Positions 47,353 to 55,738 of a stretch of DNA of 64,000 bases are shown here, one piece after another; the first letter of the stretch is position 1; each line of letters starts with the position of its first letter. A model generated the notes under the pieces. It worked only from the letters and a program-made list of their open reading frames with translations, had not been told where the DNA came from and did not search any database. The position numbers were made by a program, and so were the translations under genes. This DNA is from DASUPK01 sp963782345 (GTDB lineage: Bacteria > Actinomycetota > Thermoleophilia > Solirubrobacterales > 70-9), in NCBI GenBank assembly GCA_963782345.1, contig CAWAJF010000004.1, positions 545,885-609,884 on the forward strand, read 5' to 3'.

Positions 47353-48492
47353 TCAGACGGAGAGCGCTGCGCCGAGTCGGAGCCAGAGCGCCTCGAGGGC
47401 GAGCTCCTCGGAGACGTTGACCCGCAGCCGCCGGCGCGTGTCCAGCACCCATTCGACGGCCTCCCTCGCCGCGGCCGCGTCGAGTCCCTGTGCGTCCTCC
47501 GCCAGCTCGTCAGCGCGATCGGCGTTGAGGATGACGTCATCCGCGCCGGAGGCGACGGCGGCCAGGTCGCGGAACCAGGCGCAGCAGATCGCCAGGCCGA
47601 GGTCGAGTGCCTGGGTGCGGGCGCGGCGCTCGGTGCGCCTCACCTGCTCGGTCGCCTCGCGCGTGAGCCTGCCCTTGCGACCCCGCTTGGCCATCGCCGC
47701 GGCCTCCTCCACCAGACGGCGCTCCTCCCGCTCCCCCGCCTCCTCGCCGGCCTCGCTCGCCGCGTCGAGCAACCCGCGCCAGGGCTCGGGACGCGACTCC
47801 GCCGAGCGGGCCGTCCGGGCAGCGGCCTCGGCCGTCGCCCGAAGGGCGGTCCCTTGCTCCGAGAGCAGGAGCCGGGCCAGCTCGAGATCGCCGCCGCTGA
47901 GGCGAGCGGCGGCGGCTGCCTCGCCTCCGGCACCAAGCGCCTCGAGCACCGCGTCGGGCGGCAGCGGCCCGAACTCGACCGGGGCGCAGCGAGAGATGAT
48001 CGTCTCGGCGAGCAGCTCCGGTTCCGAGCAGATCAGGATCAGGTGGGCGAACGGCGCGGGCTCCTCGAGGGTCTTGAGCAGCGCGTTCTGACTCTCGTCG
48101 CGCAGATCCTCGGCCTCCTCGATCACGAAGACGCGGCGTCCGCCCTCGGCCGGGCTCAGGCTGGACGCGCGGATCACGGACTCGCGGACGTCCTCGACGA
48201 GGTGCTGGGCGCCGGGCGGCCTGAGCCAGGCGAGGTCAGGATGCGGCGAGGGATCGAGCAGCGCCCGGCGGCGCGCGTCGTGGGGATCGGGCGCTCCTTC
48301 GGCGAGGAGCTCCGCCGCGAAGGCGCGCGCGGCGGCCGCCTTCCCAGCGCCTCTCGGCCCGCGGAAGATGTAGGCGTGGCCCGGCGAGCCGAGCGCCGCC
48401 ATCAAGGCAGCGCGCGCCCTGGGCTGGTGGCGCGTCGCATGGGCCAGGGCCTCCGGGATCGCGGGACTGCTCGCCGCCGCTTCCATCATCAA
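47353..48492 (-). CDS. holB: DNA polymerase III delta' subunit
   Basis: This AAA+ clamp-loader subunit (379 residues) has the Walker-A-like IFRGPRGAGKAAAARAFA near residue 42, RRVFVIEEAEDLRDESQNALLKTLEEPAPFAHLILICSE (Walker B and sensor I), IISRCAPVEFGPL (SRC motif), then helical domains typical of delta'. It opens the sliding clamp for DNA polymerase III as part of the clamp loader. It overlaps tmk by 4 bases, and tmk, holB and topA lie together as in other actinobacteria. Confidence 0.9.
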   Translation of the reverse strand: MMMEAAASSPAIPEALAHATRHQPRARAALMAALGSPGHAYIFRGPRGAGKAAAARAFAAELLAEGAPDPHDARRRALLDPSPHPDLAWLRPPGAQHLVEDVRESVIRASSLSPAEGGRRVFVIEEAEDLRDESQNALLKTLEEPAPFAHLILICSEPELLAETIISRCAPVEFGPLPPDAVLEALGAGGEAAAAARLSGGDLELARLLLSEQGTALRATAEAAARTARSAESRPEPWRGLLDAASEAGEEAGEREERRLVEEAAAMAKRGRKGRLTREATEQVRRTERRARTQALDLGLAICCAWFRDLAAVASGADDVILNADRADELAEDAQGLDAAAAREAVEWVLDTRRRLRVNVSEELALEALWLRLGAALSV

Positions 48493-49097
48493 ACGGGCCC
48501 TCGCGTCAACACAGCCTGCACCACTGCGAGGACAGCCGCCTGCACCGGATCGCGACGTCCGTCCGCGTCGACTACCCGAACCCGATCGGGATGGCGGCGC
48601 GCCACCTCGTCATAGCCCTCGGCGACTCGGCGCTGCAGCTCGATCCCCTCCTCCTCGAAGCGATCGGCCTTGCGGCGGCCGATCCGCTTCGCGGCCCGAT
48701 CGGGGTCGATGCGGAGCAGGATCGTCAGGTCCGGCCAGACGCCGCCGGTGGCGAGATCGCAGATCTCCTCGACCCGCTCGGCCCCGAGATCCCGGGCGAC
48801 TCCCTGGTAGGCGACGCTCGAGTCGCTGAACCGGTCGCAGACCACGTCCCGGCCGGCCTCGCGCGCCGGGCCGACGACCTCGGCGACCAGCTCTGCCCGG
48901 GCCGCGCAGAAGAGCAGCAGCTCGGCCAGGGGGTCGAGCTCCAGGTTGGGGTCCTTGAGCACCTGCCGGATCCGCTCCCCGGCATCCGTCCCGCCCGGCT
49001 CGCGCACCAGCACCACCTCGTCGCCGAGCGCCTTCGCGAGCATTTTCGCCTGCGTCGACTTGCCGGAGCCGTCGATTCCCTCGAGCGAGATGAACAT
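48489..49097 (-). CDS. tmk: Thymidylate kinase
   Basis: The 202-residue enzyme phosphorylates dTMP to dTDP with ATP. Motifs are MFISLEGIDGSGKSTQAKML (P-loop), VLVREPGGTDAGERIRQVL with the DRx-type substrate loop, VVCDRFSDSSVAYQGVARDLG, and GVWPDLTILLRIDPDRA. Length is normal. ATG 49097 is preferred because TAGCCT lies eight bases upstream (49106-49111 on the minus strand). It forms an operon with holB. Confidence 0.95.
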   Translation of the reverse strand: MFISLEGIDGSGKSTQAKMLAKALGDEVVLVREPGGTDAGERIRQVLKDPNLELDPLAELLLFCAARAELVAEVVGPAREAGRDVVCDRFSDSSVAYQGVARDLGAERVEEICDLATGGVWPDLTILLRIDPDRAAKRIGRRKADRFEEEGIELQRRVAEGYDEVARRHPDRVRVVDADGRRDPVQAAVLAVVQAVLTRGPV

Positions 49098-49105
49098 CGC
49101 GCCCC

Positions 49106-49111
49106 AGGCTA
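49106..49111 (-). promoter_or_regulatory. Candidate -10 element TAGCCT before tmk
   Basis: Read on the minus strand, TAGCCT is followed by eight bases and the ATG at 49097. The gap between tmk and the divergent gene at 49191 is only 93 bases. Confidence 0.45.
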
Positions 49112-49190
49112 ACCGTCGCGGGGGCTGGCGCATGCCCAATGGATGCCCGACCGGCGCTCGACCCTGATCCCTGCTGAATAATGGGTAGGA

Positions 49191-49823
49191 ATGGCGACCC
49201 CGAAAAGGCCCAGCAACCGCTCGAAGTCGCGCGCGACGGCCGCGAGCGCCCGCAAGACGGCCCCGAAGTCGGGGGCGAACGCGCGGACCTGGGCCGCTGC
49301 GGATGCCGAACCCAAAGCTCCGGCCAAGACCGCGCTCGCCGCGAAGGCCGAGGCCACCACGCCGAGCCTGCGCCCGGGGCGCCGCCGCTCCGTCGGCCGC
49401 TCGCTCGCGGCCGGTGGACTGCTCGCGGCCGTGGTGGTCGTGATCGTGCTGATCGCGACCGGCGGCGACAACAACAACACCACCGTGGCCGACACGGCGC
49501 CGGCGGCGACGACGCCCACCGCTACCTCGCCGACCGTGACCGCCCCGGCGGCTGCCCCGGCGGCGAGGCCGGCAGTCCGCGCGAAGAAGTGCGACCCGAT
49601 CATCGGCAGCGGCACCGCGAACAGCGGGAAGACGTACGACGTGACGTCCGCGGCCAGGGACGGAGACCCCGCGGACTGCGGAGAGGCCCACTCGGTGCTG
49701 CTCTCGGCACTCAGCGGCGGGGGCACCGCGGTCGGGGACTGGCGCTGCAAGACGGACCCAAGCGGGGCGACGATCGCAACCTGCACCTCGACCGGCGGCC
49801 GGAAGATCGCGGCGCGCGGCTAG
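49191..49823 (+). CDS. Membrane-anchored protein, cytosolic basic tail and exposed Cys domain
   Basis: The 210-residue product has a basic N-terminal tail (KRPSNRSKSRATAASARKTAPKSG, with LRPGRRRSVGR before the membrane), one helix at residues 72-90 (LAAGGLLAAVVVVIVLIATGG), a Thr/Ala/Pro-rich linker and a small domain with three Cys (KKCDPII, DPADCGEAHS, WRCKTDP). It is likely a type II membrane protein with the small domain outside. No family recognised. The stop lies on the palindrome CTAG shared with the stop of topA on the other strand. Starting from ATG 49191, preceded by GGTAGGA. Confidence 0.7.
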   Translation: MATPKRPSNRSKSRATAASARKTAPKSGANARTWAAADAEPKAPAKTALAAKAEATTPSLRPGRRRSVGRSLAAGGLLAAVVVVIVLIATGGDNNNTTVADTAPAATTPTATSPTVTAPAAAPAARPAVRAKKCDPIIGSGTANSGKTYDVTSAARDGDPADCGEAHSVLLSALSGGGTAVGDWRCKTDPSGATIATCTSTGGRKIAARG

Positions 49824-52240
49824 CTCTTGGCGCGCGGCTTCGCGCGCGATCCGTTCTTCGCCTTGGCGCCGTTCTTCGCCTTGGCGCCGTTGCCGCGGGC
49901 TCGCTTGACCTTCGTGGCCGACGCCTGGCCGGCGATCTTCTCGGCCTCCTTCGCGGCCTCGGCCCGGTCGACGGCCTCGCCGTCGCCCTCGCCGTCCTTC
50001 GCGGCGGCCTCGGCGGCCTCCTTCGCCGCCTTGGCGGCCTCCCGCTCGGCGCGGCGGCGCTTCATCTCGGCCATCGAGGGACACTCGTCGTTCAGGCAGA
50101 GCTTCCAGGGGCGCCCGCGCCACGGCACGACCTGCAGGCGCGGGGTGCGACCGCAGACCGAGCAGACCTCCTCGATCTTGTAGAGGCCGCGGACCCGCTG
50201 GGGCAGCGGGAAGGTCTGGTCGCATGAGTCGGGCGAGTCGGGGTTGTCGCCGTCCCAGCCCTGGCAGCCGACGAAGCGCTTGCCCGACTTGCGCGCCTTG
50301 ATGATCCGAAGCATGTTGGGCGAGCCGTCCTCCTGCTTTCGGCCCGCCTCCTGGCAGACGATGCAGGGGCCGAGGATCCGGTCCTGGTCCATGCCGGCCC
50401 AGACCTCGCGGGCGAACTTCCGCCACTTGGCGTCCTCGTCATCGGTGCTGACGTCGTCGCCCATCTCGTCGAAAGCCGAGCGGAGCATGTCGCGGCTGTC
50501 GGCGAGCACGTCGTCCTTGGTCACCTCGCCGGCCTCGATCTGGTCCATCTCCGCCTCCATCTCGGCGGTCATGTCGGGCGTCGCCATCCGCGGCACGTAG
50601 TTCTCGAAGGCCTTCGACATCGCGATCCCGGTCTCCGATGGCTCCGGCGGGTTGCCGAAGACGTAGCCGCGGTCATAGAGCTTCTGGATGATGTCCGCGC
50701 GCGTCGCCTTGGTCCCCAGGCCGCGCTCCTCCATCATCTCGATCAGCTTGCCCTGGCTGATCCGAGGCGGGGGGGGTGTCTCCTTGCCCTCCATCTCGAC
50801 GTTCTCGAGGACGAGCTCCTGGTCCTCCTCCAGCTTCGGGATCTCGGTGTCGGCGGAGCGGGCGTACGTATAGATCGCCGCATAGCCCGGATCTATGACC
50901 ACTGATCCCCGCACGAAGTAGGTTTCCGGCGGTCTCTCGGCACCCGAGGTCGTGCTTGTGTTGGTGACGATGTTCGCCCGCGTCGACTCGCTGATCATCG
51001 GCGGGGAGAAGGTGGCGAGGAAGCGGCGGGCGACCAGCTCGTAGACCCGGCGGTGGGCCTCCGAGCGCGCCTCGAGCCGCTTCGGGTTGACAGCCTGCGT
51101 CGGATAGATCGGCGGGTGGTCGGTGGTCTCCTTCTTGCCGCGGGTGGCCTCGAGCGAGCGCCCGTCGAGCAGGAACTCGGCCGCCCTGAAGTCGTCGACC
51201 TTGACCAGGGCGCCGATCAGCTCCTTCGTTTCGAGCGACTTCGGGTAGACGGTGTTGTCCGTGCGCGGATAGGAGATGTAGCCGTCCATGTAGAGGTCCT
51301 CGGCGATCCGCATCGCCCGCGAGGGCGTGATGCCGAGGCGGCTGGAAGCGTCGGTGGTGAAGGCGGTGGTGTTGAGAGGGGTCGGCGGCTTGCGGGTGTT
51401 CTTCCGCGCCGTGATCTCCTTGACCGTGCCGGGGGTCTTGGAGTTGGCGACGGCGGCCTCCGCCTCGTCCTTCTTCCAGAACTTGTCGGTCGTGTGCTCG
51501 GCGACGAAGCTGCCGTCGGGGTGGCCGAAGCTGGCCGTGACCTCCCAGAAGGGCTCGGGAACGTGGGCGCGGCGCTCGAGCTCGCGCTGGACGATCAGGC
51601 CGAGGGTCGGGCTCTGCACCCGGCCGACGGAGAGGAAGTTCGAGCCGAAGCGCCGGGTGGCCATCGAGACCGAGCGGGTCAGCGTCGCTCCCCAGATCAG
51701 GTCCATGTCCTGGCGCGCGGCGCCGGCGTTCGCCAGCGGCATCGAGAGCTCGTCGAGGTTGTCGAAGGCCCTCTCGATCTCGTCCTTGGTGAGGGCTGAG
51801 TAACGGGCGCGCTTCACCGCGCTGCCATCCGGGTTCGTCCCGTCGGCCGAGGCCAGCTCTGGATTGGCCTCGACGATCTCCTGCAGGGCCTCCAGGCCGA
51901 TCAGCTCGCCCTCGCGGTCGAAGTCGGTCGCAATCACGAGATCGTCGGCGTCCGCGGCGACCTTCTTCAGGGCGCGGACCACGTTCTTGTCCGTCGGCTC
52001 CTTGATCAGCTCGGCGTCGATCAGGTCGCGCGGATTGGTCTTCTGCCAGTTGTTGTACGACTCGGGGAAGGCGGGATTCAGCACGTGGCCCTTCAGGCCG
52101 ATCGTCATGTGATCGCCGCGATCGTCCGACCACTCGTAGTACGGAGTCTTGTAGGAGGCGCCCTCCTTGGCGGTTCCGCCGCTCAGGATCTCCGCGATCT
52201 TCTTCGCGCTGTTGTTCTTCTCGGTGACTATCAGTCGCAT
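49820..52240 (-). CDS. topA: DNA topoisomerase I, type IA (archaeal-type)
   Basis: The 806-residue enzyme relaxes negatively supercoiled DNA. The TOPRIM domain shows MRLIVTEKNNSAKKIAEIL, then DDLVIATDFDREGELIGLEAL (about 99-119), and the active-site Tyr is at about residue 324 in YISYPRTDNTVYP. The later SVGRVQSPTLGLIV motif is conserved, and three C-terminal zinc clusters are visible (CIVCQEAG, FVGCQGWDG, CSVCGR). The opening MRLIVTEKN and the region after it resemble archaeal topoisomerase I rather than the usual bacterial VIVESPAKAKTI. The tail is Lys/Ala-rich (AKAKNGAKAKNG), as often in actinobacterial TopA. GGAGG seven bases upstream fixes the start. Confidence 0.92.
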   Translation of the reverse strand: MRLIVTEKNNSAKKIAEILSGGTAKEGASYKTPYYEWSDDRGDHMTIGLKGHVLNPAFPESYNNWQKTNPRDLIDAELIKEPTDKNVVRALKKVAADADDLVIATDFDREGELIGLEALQEIVEANPELASADGTNPDGSAVKRARYSALTKDEIERAFDNLDELSMPLANAGAARQDMDLIWGATLTRSVSMATRRFGSNFLSVGRVQSPTLGLIVQRELERRAHVPEPFWEVTASFGHPDGSFVAEHTTDKFWKKDEAEAAVANSKTPGTVKEITARKNTRKPPTPLNTTAFTTDASSRLGITPSRAMRIAEDLYMDGYISYPRTDNTVYPKSLETKELIGALVKVDDFRAAEFLLDGRSLEATRGKKETTDHPPIYPTQAVNPKRLEARSEAHRRVYELVARRFLATFSPPMISESTRANIVTNTSTTSGAERPPETYFVRGSVVIDPGYAAIYTYARSADTEIPKLEEDQELVLENVEMEGKETPPPPRISQGKLIEMMEERGLGTKATRADIIQKLYDRGYVFGNPPEPSETGIAMSKAFENYVPRMATPDMTAEMEAEMDQIEAGEVTKDDVLADSRDMLRSAFDEMGDDVSTDDEDAKWRKFAREVWAGMDQDRILGPCIVCQEAGRKQEDGSPNMLRIIKARKSGKRFVGCQGWDGDNPDSPDSCDQTFPLPQRVRGLYKIEEVCSVCGRTPRLQVVPWRGRPWKLCLNDECPSMAEMKRRRAEREAAKAAKEAAEAAAKDGEGDGEAVDRAEAAKEAEKIAGQASATKVKRARGNGAKAKNGAKAKNGSRAKPRAKS

Positions 52241-52357
52241 AAAGGCCCCTCCAAGGTAGCCGCGACCCAAGATGACCCCCCTGTAATCCGTCCAACTGGT
52301 CGATGCGGTCGGCGAGCGTAGCAGGGGGTCGTGCCCGCTCCGACCGGTTTGCGCCCG

Positions 52358-52363
52358 TAGGCT
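52358..52363 (+). promoter_or_regulatory. Candidate -10 element TAGGCT before the epimerase at 52371
   Basis: TAGGCT is followed by seven bases and the GTG at 52371, matching the element and gap before 5477. Confidence 0.5.
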
Positions 52364-52370
52364 CTCTCGC

Positions 52371-53309
52371 GTGAGATCCGTGGTGACAGGCGGCGCAGGG
52401 TTCATCGGCTCGCACCTGGTCGATGCTTTAGCCGCGCGCGGGGACGAGATCCTCGTGCTCGATGACTTCTCGAGCGGCAAGCGCGAGAACCTGACGGGCG
52501 CCCTGGAGGCGGGCGTTGAGGTCGCCGAGCTCGACGTGGTCGACGCCCCGGCGGTGCTCGCCGCGATCGAGGATTTCAAGCCGCAGAGCGTCTTCCACCT
52601 CGCCGCGCAGATCGACGTGCGACGCTCGATGGCCGACCCGGGGTTCGACGCCCGGCTCAACGTGGTGGGCACGGTGAACGTCCTCGAGGCCGCCGCCCGA
52701 GGCGGAGCCTCGCGGCTGATCTTCACCTCCACCGGGGGCGCCATTTATGGAGAGGGGGCCGAGCGCCCCGACGAGCTTCCCTTCGCCGAGACCGCGCGGT
52801 GTGAGCCGTTCTCCGTCTACGGGCAGAGCAAGCTGGCGGCGGAGGGATACGTCGACTTCTACTCGCGCACCCGTGATCTCTCGGCCGGAACCCTGCGATT
52901 GGGGAACGTCTACGGCCCGCGGCAGGACCCGGCCACCGAGGCCGGTGTGGTGGCGATCTTCTGCGCGGCGGCGCGCGACGGCGGCCGCCCGACCGTCTTC
53001 GGCACCGGCCGCCAGACGCGCGACTACGTCCACGTCGCCGACGTGGTCGACGCCCTGCTCGCGATGGGGGGAAGCGAGGAGGGCGGCCCGATCAACGTCG
53101 GCACGGGCATCGAGACGACCGTGCTCGAGCTCGCCGAGCGCATCGGGGCCTCATCCGGACGCGACGATTTCCAGCCCGAGACAGCCCCCGCGCGTCCGGG
53201 CGAGATCGACCGGACAGTGCTCGACACGGAGGCGGCCGCCGAGAGGATCGGATGGCGAGCCGAGCGCCCGCTCGATTCCGGCCTGGAGCAGACCCTCGGG
53301 GCCGATTAG
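52371..53309 (+). CDS. NAD-dependent epimerase/dehydratase (GalE-like)
   Basis: The 312-residue extended SDR has MRSVVTGGAGFIGSHLVDALAARG, VLDDFSSGKRENLTG, FHLAAQIDVRRSMADPGFDA, LIFTSTGGAIYGEG (Ser of the triad), VYGQSKLAAEGYV (Tyr-Lys) and LRLGNVYGPRQDPATEAGVVAIFC. It resembles UDP-glucose 4-epimerases of the short actinobacterial type, which interconvert UDP-Glc and UDP-Gal, but nucleotide-sugar specificity is not certain. It may feed precursors to the glycan locus or to other wall polymers. Confidence 0.85.
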   Translation: MRSVVTGGAGFIGSHLVDALAARGDEILVLDDFSSGKRENLTGALEAGVEVAELDVVDAPAVLAAIEDFKPQSVFHLAAQIDVRRSMADPGFDARLNVVGTVNVLEAAARGGASRLIFTSTGGAIYGEGAERPDELPFAETARCEPFSVYGQSKLAAEGYVDFYSRTRDLSAGTLRLGNVYGPRQDPATEAGVVAIFCAAARDGGRPTVFGTGRQTRDYVHVADVVDALLAMGGSEEGGPINVGTGIETTVLELAERIGASSGRDDFQPETAPARPGEIDRTVLDTEAAAERIGWRAERPLDSGLEQTLGAD

Positions 53310-53312
53310 GAT
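53307..53312 (+). promoter_or_regulatory. Candidate -10 element TAGGAT before the GH31 gene
   Basis: TAGGAT overlaps the stop codon of the upstream epimerase and is followed by seven bases and the ATC at 53320. Its spacing matches the clear leaderless cases at 7145, 44059, 52371 and 60647. Confidence 0.45.
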
Positions 53313-53319
53313 TCCGCGC

Positions 53320-55716
53320 ATCGCAAGGCTGATCGGACCCACCGGCGCAAGGGGGGCTTTGGCGGTCTCGCTGCTTGCGATCGCCGCGGCCCCGGCCCCG
53401 GCGCCCGCGGGGGCGAGGGTCAAGCTGAACGGGAAGCGGATCGTGGTCACGAACGGCCCCGCTCGCGCCGTGATCGCGAGGGCGCCCTTCCGGCTGACCT
53501 TCCGCTCGCGAGGCCACACCCTCCTCCGCGAGCTGCGCGCTTCGGCATCGACCACCCCGGCGGCGCTGCCGAGCACCGACGACCCCGAGCCCTTCACGCT
53601 CGAGCGCCACCCCGACAACGCCGTTTATGCCCCCCTCACCTACGAGGTCGGAACGGAGCTGCGCCCGCAATGGGAGTCCGGGCTGTGGAATGGGAACACG
53701 CTCTTCGATCGCCGCTCCGGGACCGTCTACGCCGCTCGGCGGGTGATCTCCGCGAAGCCGCGCGGCAAGGGCGTTCGCCTGACCCTGTCCACCGACGAGG
53801 GCGGGCGGCGGCTGATCGCCAGGATCGAGCCCGACCGGGCGGGCGGCATCCGCGTCCGTGTGCGTCCCAGCTCCCGGGCCGGGGTGATCACGCTCGGCGA
53901 CTCCTTTGCCGCCGCGCCCGGCGAGGGCTTCCACGGTTTCGGCGGCAGGCACGGGACCACGGACAAGCGAGGCGAGAAGCTCTACGGCGACGTGGTCCAG
54001 GAGAACCTCGGCGGCTCGGAGACGCTGCTGCCGGGGCTGGGGCTGTTTCCCCTGCTGGTCGGCTCCGGCACCTCGTACAGCATCGCCGACCTGGGCGGGA
54101 TCCCGAGCCCCACCGAGCTGCCCGGAGGCTTCGAGCGCTACCTCTTCCCGAACGCCATGAACGCCGCGTACTACCCGCAGGCCGAGTTCGTCTCATCCCG
54201 CGGCTACGGCTTCCTCCTCAACCAGAGCGAGCGCTCGCGCTGGCGGATGGCGAACGACCGCCCCGACGCCTGGCAGGTGCAGGCGAGCTCCGGCCGTCTC
54301 GACTACACGGTGTTCCCGGCGCGGAGCCGACGCCGCGCGATCCGGGAGCTGACCTCCGTGACGGGTCGCCACCGCCTGCCACCGAGCTGGGCCGAGGGGC
54401 CGACGCTCTCACGGGCCGTCAAGTCGCCGGCCCTGCCGGGCGCTCCGCCGGCCGAGAACCCCGACACCTACCGGGCCAAGATCGAGCAGGACCTGGCCGA
54501 CATCCGCCGCTACGACCTGCACATCTCCGCCTACGGGTTCGAGGGTTGGGGGATGCTCGACCTCGGGTACGTCCGTTCGGTGATCGCCCGCCTGCACGCG
54601 ATGGGGATCCACGCGATCCTCTACGTGCGCGCCTACGTCTCCGACGACGCGCTCGCGACCCAGCCGCCCGGCGACTTCGAGGAGACCAAGCGCCTCGGGC
54701 TGGTCGCGACCACCGCCAGCGGCGCGCCCTACGAGTTCGGCGGCAACGGCGGCTCTCCCGCGACGCTGCTCGACTTCACCAAGCCGGCCACCGTGGCCTG
54801 GTGGCGCCAGCGACTCAACCTGCTGATCGGGCTCGGGGCCGATGGCTTCATGCAGGACTTCGGCGAACAGGTCCAGGACGGCATGCACTTCTCCGACGGC
54901 AGCACCGGAGCGACGATGCACAACCGCTATCCGGTCCTCTACCACCGGGTCTCCCGGCGCATCCTCGATCACTGGGGGGCGAAGCACCCGAGGCATGATC
55001 CGATCTGGTTCTTCACCCGCGCGGGCTACAGCGGTCGGCCCGGGAGCGCGGCCTCTGAGATGGGCAACTTCCCCGGTGACGAGACCGTCGACTGGGGAGC
55101 CGCCTCCGGGCTGCGGTCGCTGGCGCCCGACATGCTCAACCGGGCGGTCGGCGGCGCCTTCGGTTACACGACCGACATCGGGGGCTACATCGACACCCTG
55201 ACCGGGCCACCCAGCGAGGCGCTGTACGACCGCTGGAGCGAATGGGCCGCCCTGACGCCGTACTTCCGGGTCCACAACTCGTCCTCCACTGGCGTCCGCA
55301 TGCCCTGGTCCTACGGCGACGCCGCGCTCGCCGGCTGGAAGGCGATGGCGGCCCTCCACGAGCGGGCGTTGCCGCTGATGCGAAGGCTGTGGATCAAGGG
55401 GCGCAGGACCGGGATACCGGTCACCCGTCCCCTCTGGCTCAGCGCCCCGGAGGCACCCGTCGCCGGCCGTGACCAGGAATGGATGCTCGGTGCCAACGTG
55501 CTGGTCGCGCCGGTGGTGGTCAAGGGCGATACCTCGCGCGCGGTTGCGCTCCCGCGCGGCTGCTGGGTGCACGAGCCCAGCGGACAGCGGTTCGCCGGCC
55601 CGGGCACCGCCACGGTTCCCGCCCCGCTCGGTGCGCTCCCCTACTTCTTCCGCTGCGGGACCCATCCGTTCAAGGTCCGCGCGCGCAAGCACGGTCACAA
55701 GCACAGGGGCAAGTAG
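53320..55716 (+). CDS. Secreted glycoside hydrolase family 31 (YihQ-like)
   Basis: The 798-residue product, if begun at the ATC at 53320, has an Arg-containing n-region and a hydrophobic signal peptide (ALAVSLLAIAAAPAPAPAGA). The GH31 barrel shows the nucleophile region LGADGFMQDFGEQV, FFTRAGYSGRPGS, GNFPGDETVDWGAASGL and GYTTDIGGYIDTL, all close in layout to YihQ-type alpha-glycosidases/sulfoquinovosidases. The C-terminus is basic (VRARKHGHKHRGK). Retaining hydrolysis of an alpha-linked sugar is expected, outside the cell; the true substrate is unknown. No ATG, GTG or TTG gives this signal peptide: TTG 53359 would remove the positive n-region. See the finding on the ATC start. Confidence 0.85.
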   Translation: MARLIGPTGARGALAVSLLAIAAAPAPAPAGARVKLNGKRIVVTNGPARAVIARAPFRLTFRSRGHTLLRELRASASTTPAALPSTDDPEPFTLERHPDNAVYAPLTYEVGTELRPQWESGLWNGNTLFDRRSGTVYAARRVISAKPRGKGVRLTLSTDEGGRRLIARIEPDRAGGIRVRVRPSSRAGVITLGDSFAAAPGEGFHGFGGRHGTTDKRGEKLYGDVVQENLGGSETLLPGLGLFPLLVGSGTSYSIADLGGIPSPTELPGGFERYLFPNAMNAAYYPQAEFVSSRGYGFLLNQSERSRWRMANDRPDAWQVQASSGRLDYTVFPARSRRRAIRELTSVTGRHRLPPSWAEGPTLSRAVKSPALPGAPPAENPDTYRAKIEQDLADIRRYDLHISAYGFEGWGMLDLGYVRSVIARLHAMGIHAILYVRAYVSDDALATQPPGDFEETKRLGLVATTASGAPYEFGGNGGSPATLLDFTKPATVAWWRQRLNLLIGLGADGFMQDFGEQVQDGMHFSDGSTGATMHNRYPVLYHRVSRRILDHWGAKHPRHDPIWFFTRAGYSGRPGSAASEMGNFPGDETVDWGAASGLRSLAPDMLNRAVGGAFGYTTDIGGYIDTLTGPPSEALYDRWSEWAALTPYFRVHNSSSTGVRMPWSYGDAALAGWKAMAALHERALPLMRRLWIKGRRTGIPVTRPLWLSAPEAPVAGRDQEWMLGANVLVAPVVVKGDTSRAVALPRGCWVHEPSGQRFAGPGTATVPAPLGALPYFFRCGTHPFKVRARKHGHKHRGK

Positions 55717-55726
55717 GCCGGACCTT

Positions 55727-55732
55727 TACCCT
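55727..55732 (+). promoter_or_regulatory. Candidate -10 element TACCCT before the siroheme-synthase-like gene
   Basis: TACCCT is followed by six bases and the ATG at 55739. The hexamer-to-ATG gap and the lack of an SD sequence suggest leaderless translation. Confidence 0.45.
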
Positions 55733-55738
55733 TGGCCG

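Noticed and set aside
46106..48091. 661-codon plus-strand frame across the sensor kinase and holB
   Set aside because: Both minus-strand genes carry clear H-box, ATPase and P-loop motifs. The plus frame is a shadow.
49855..49895. Direct repeat of CTTGGCGCCGTTCTTCGC units
   Set aside because: It encodes the repeated A-K-N-G tail of TopA and has no sign of mobility.
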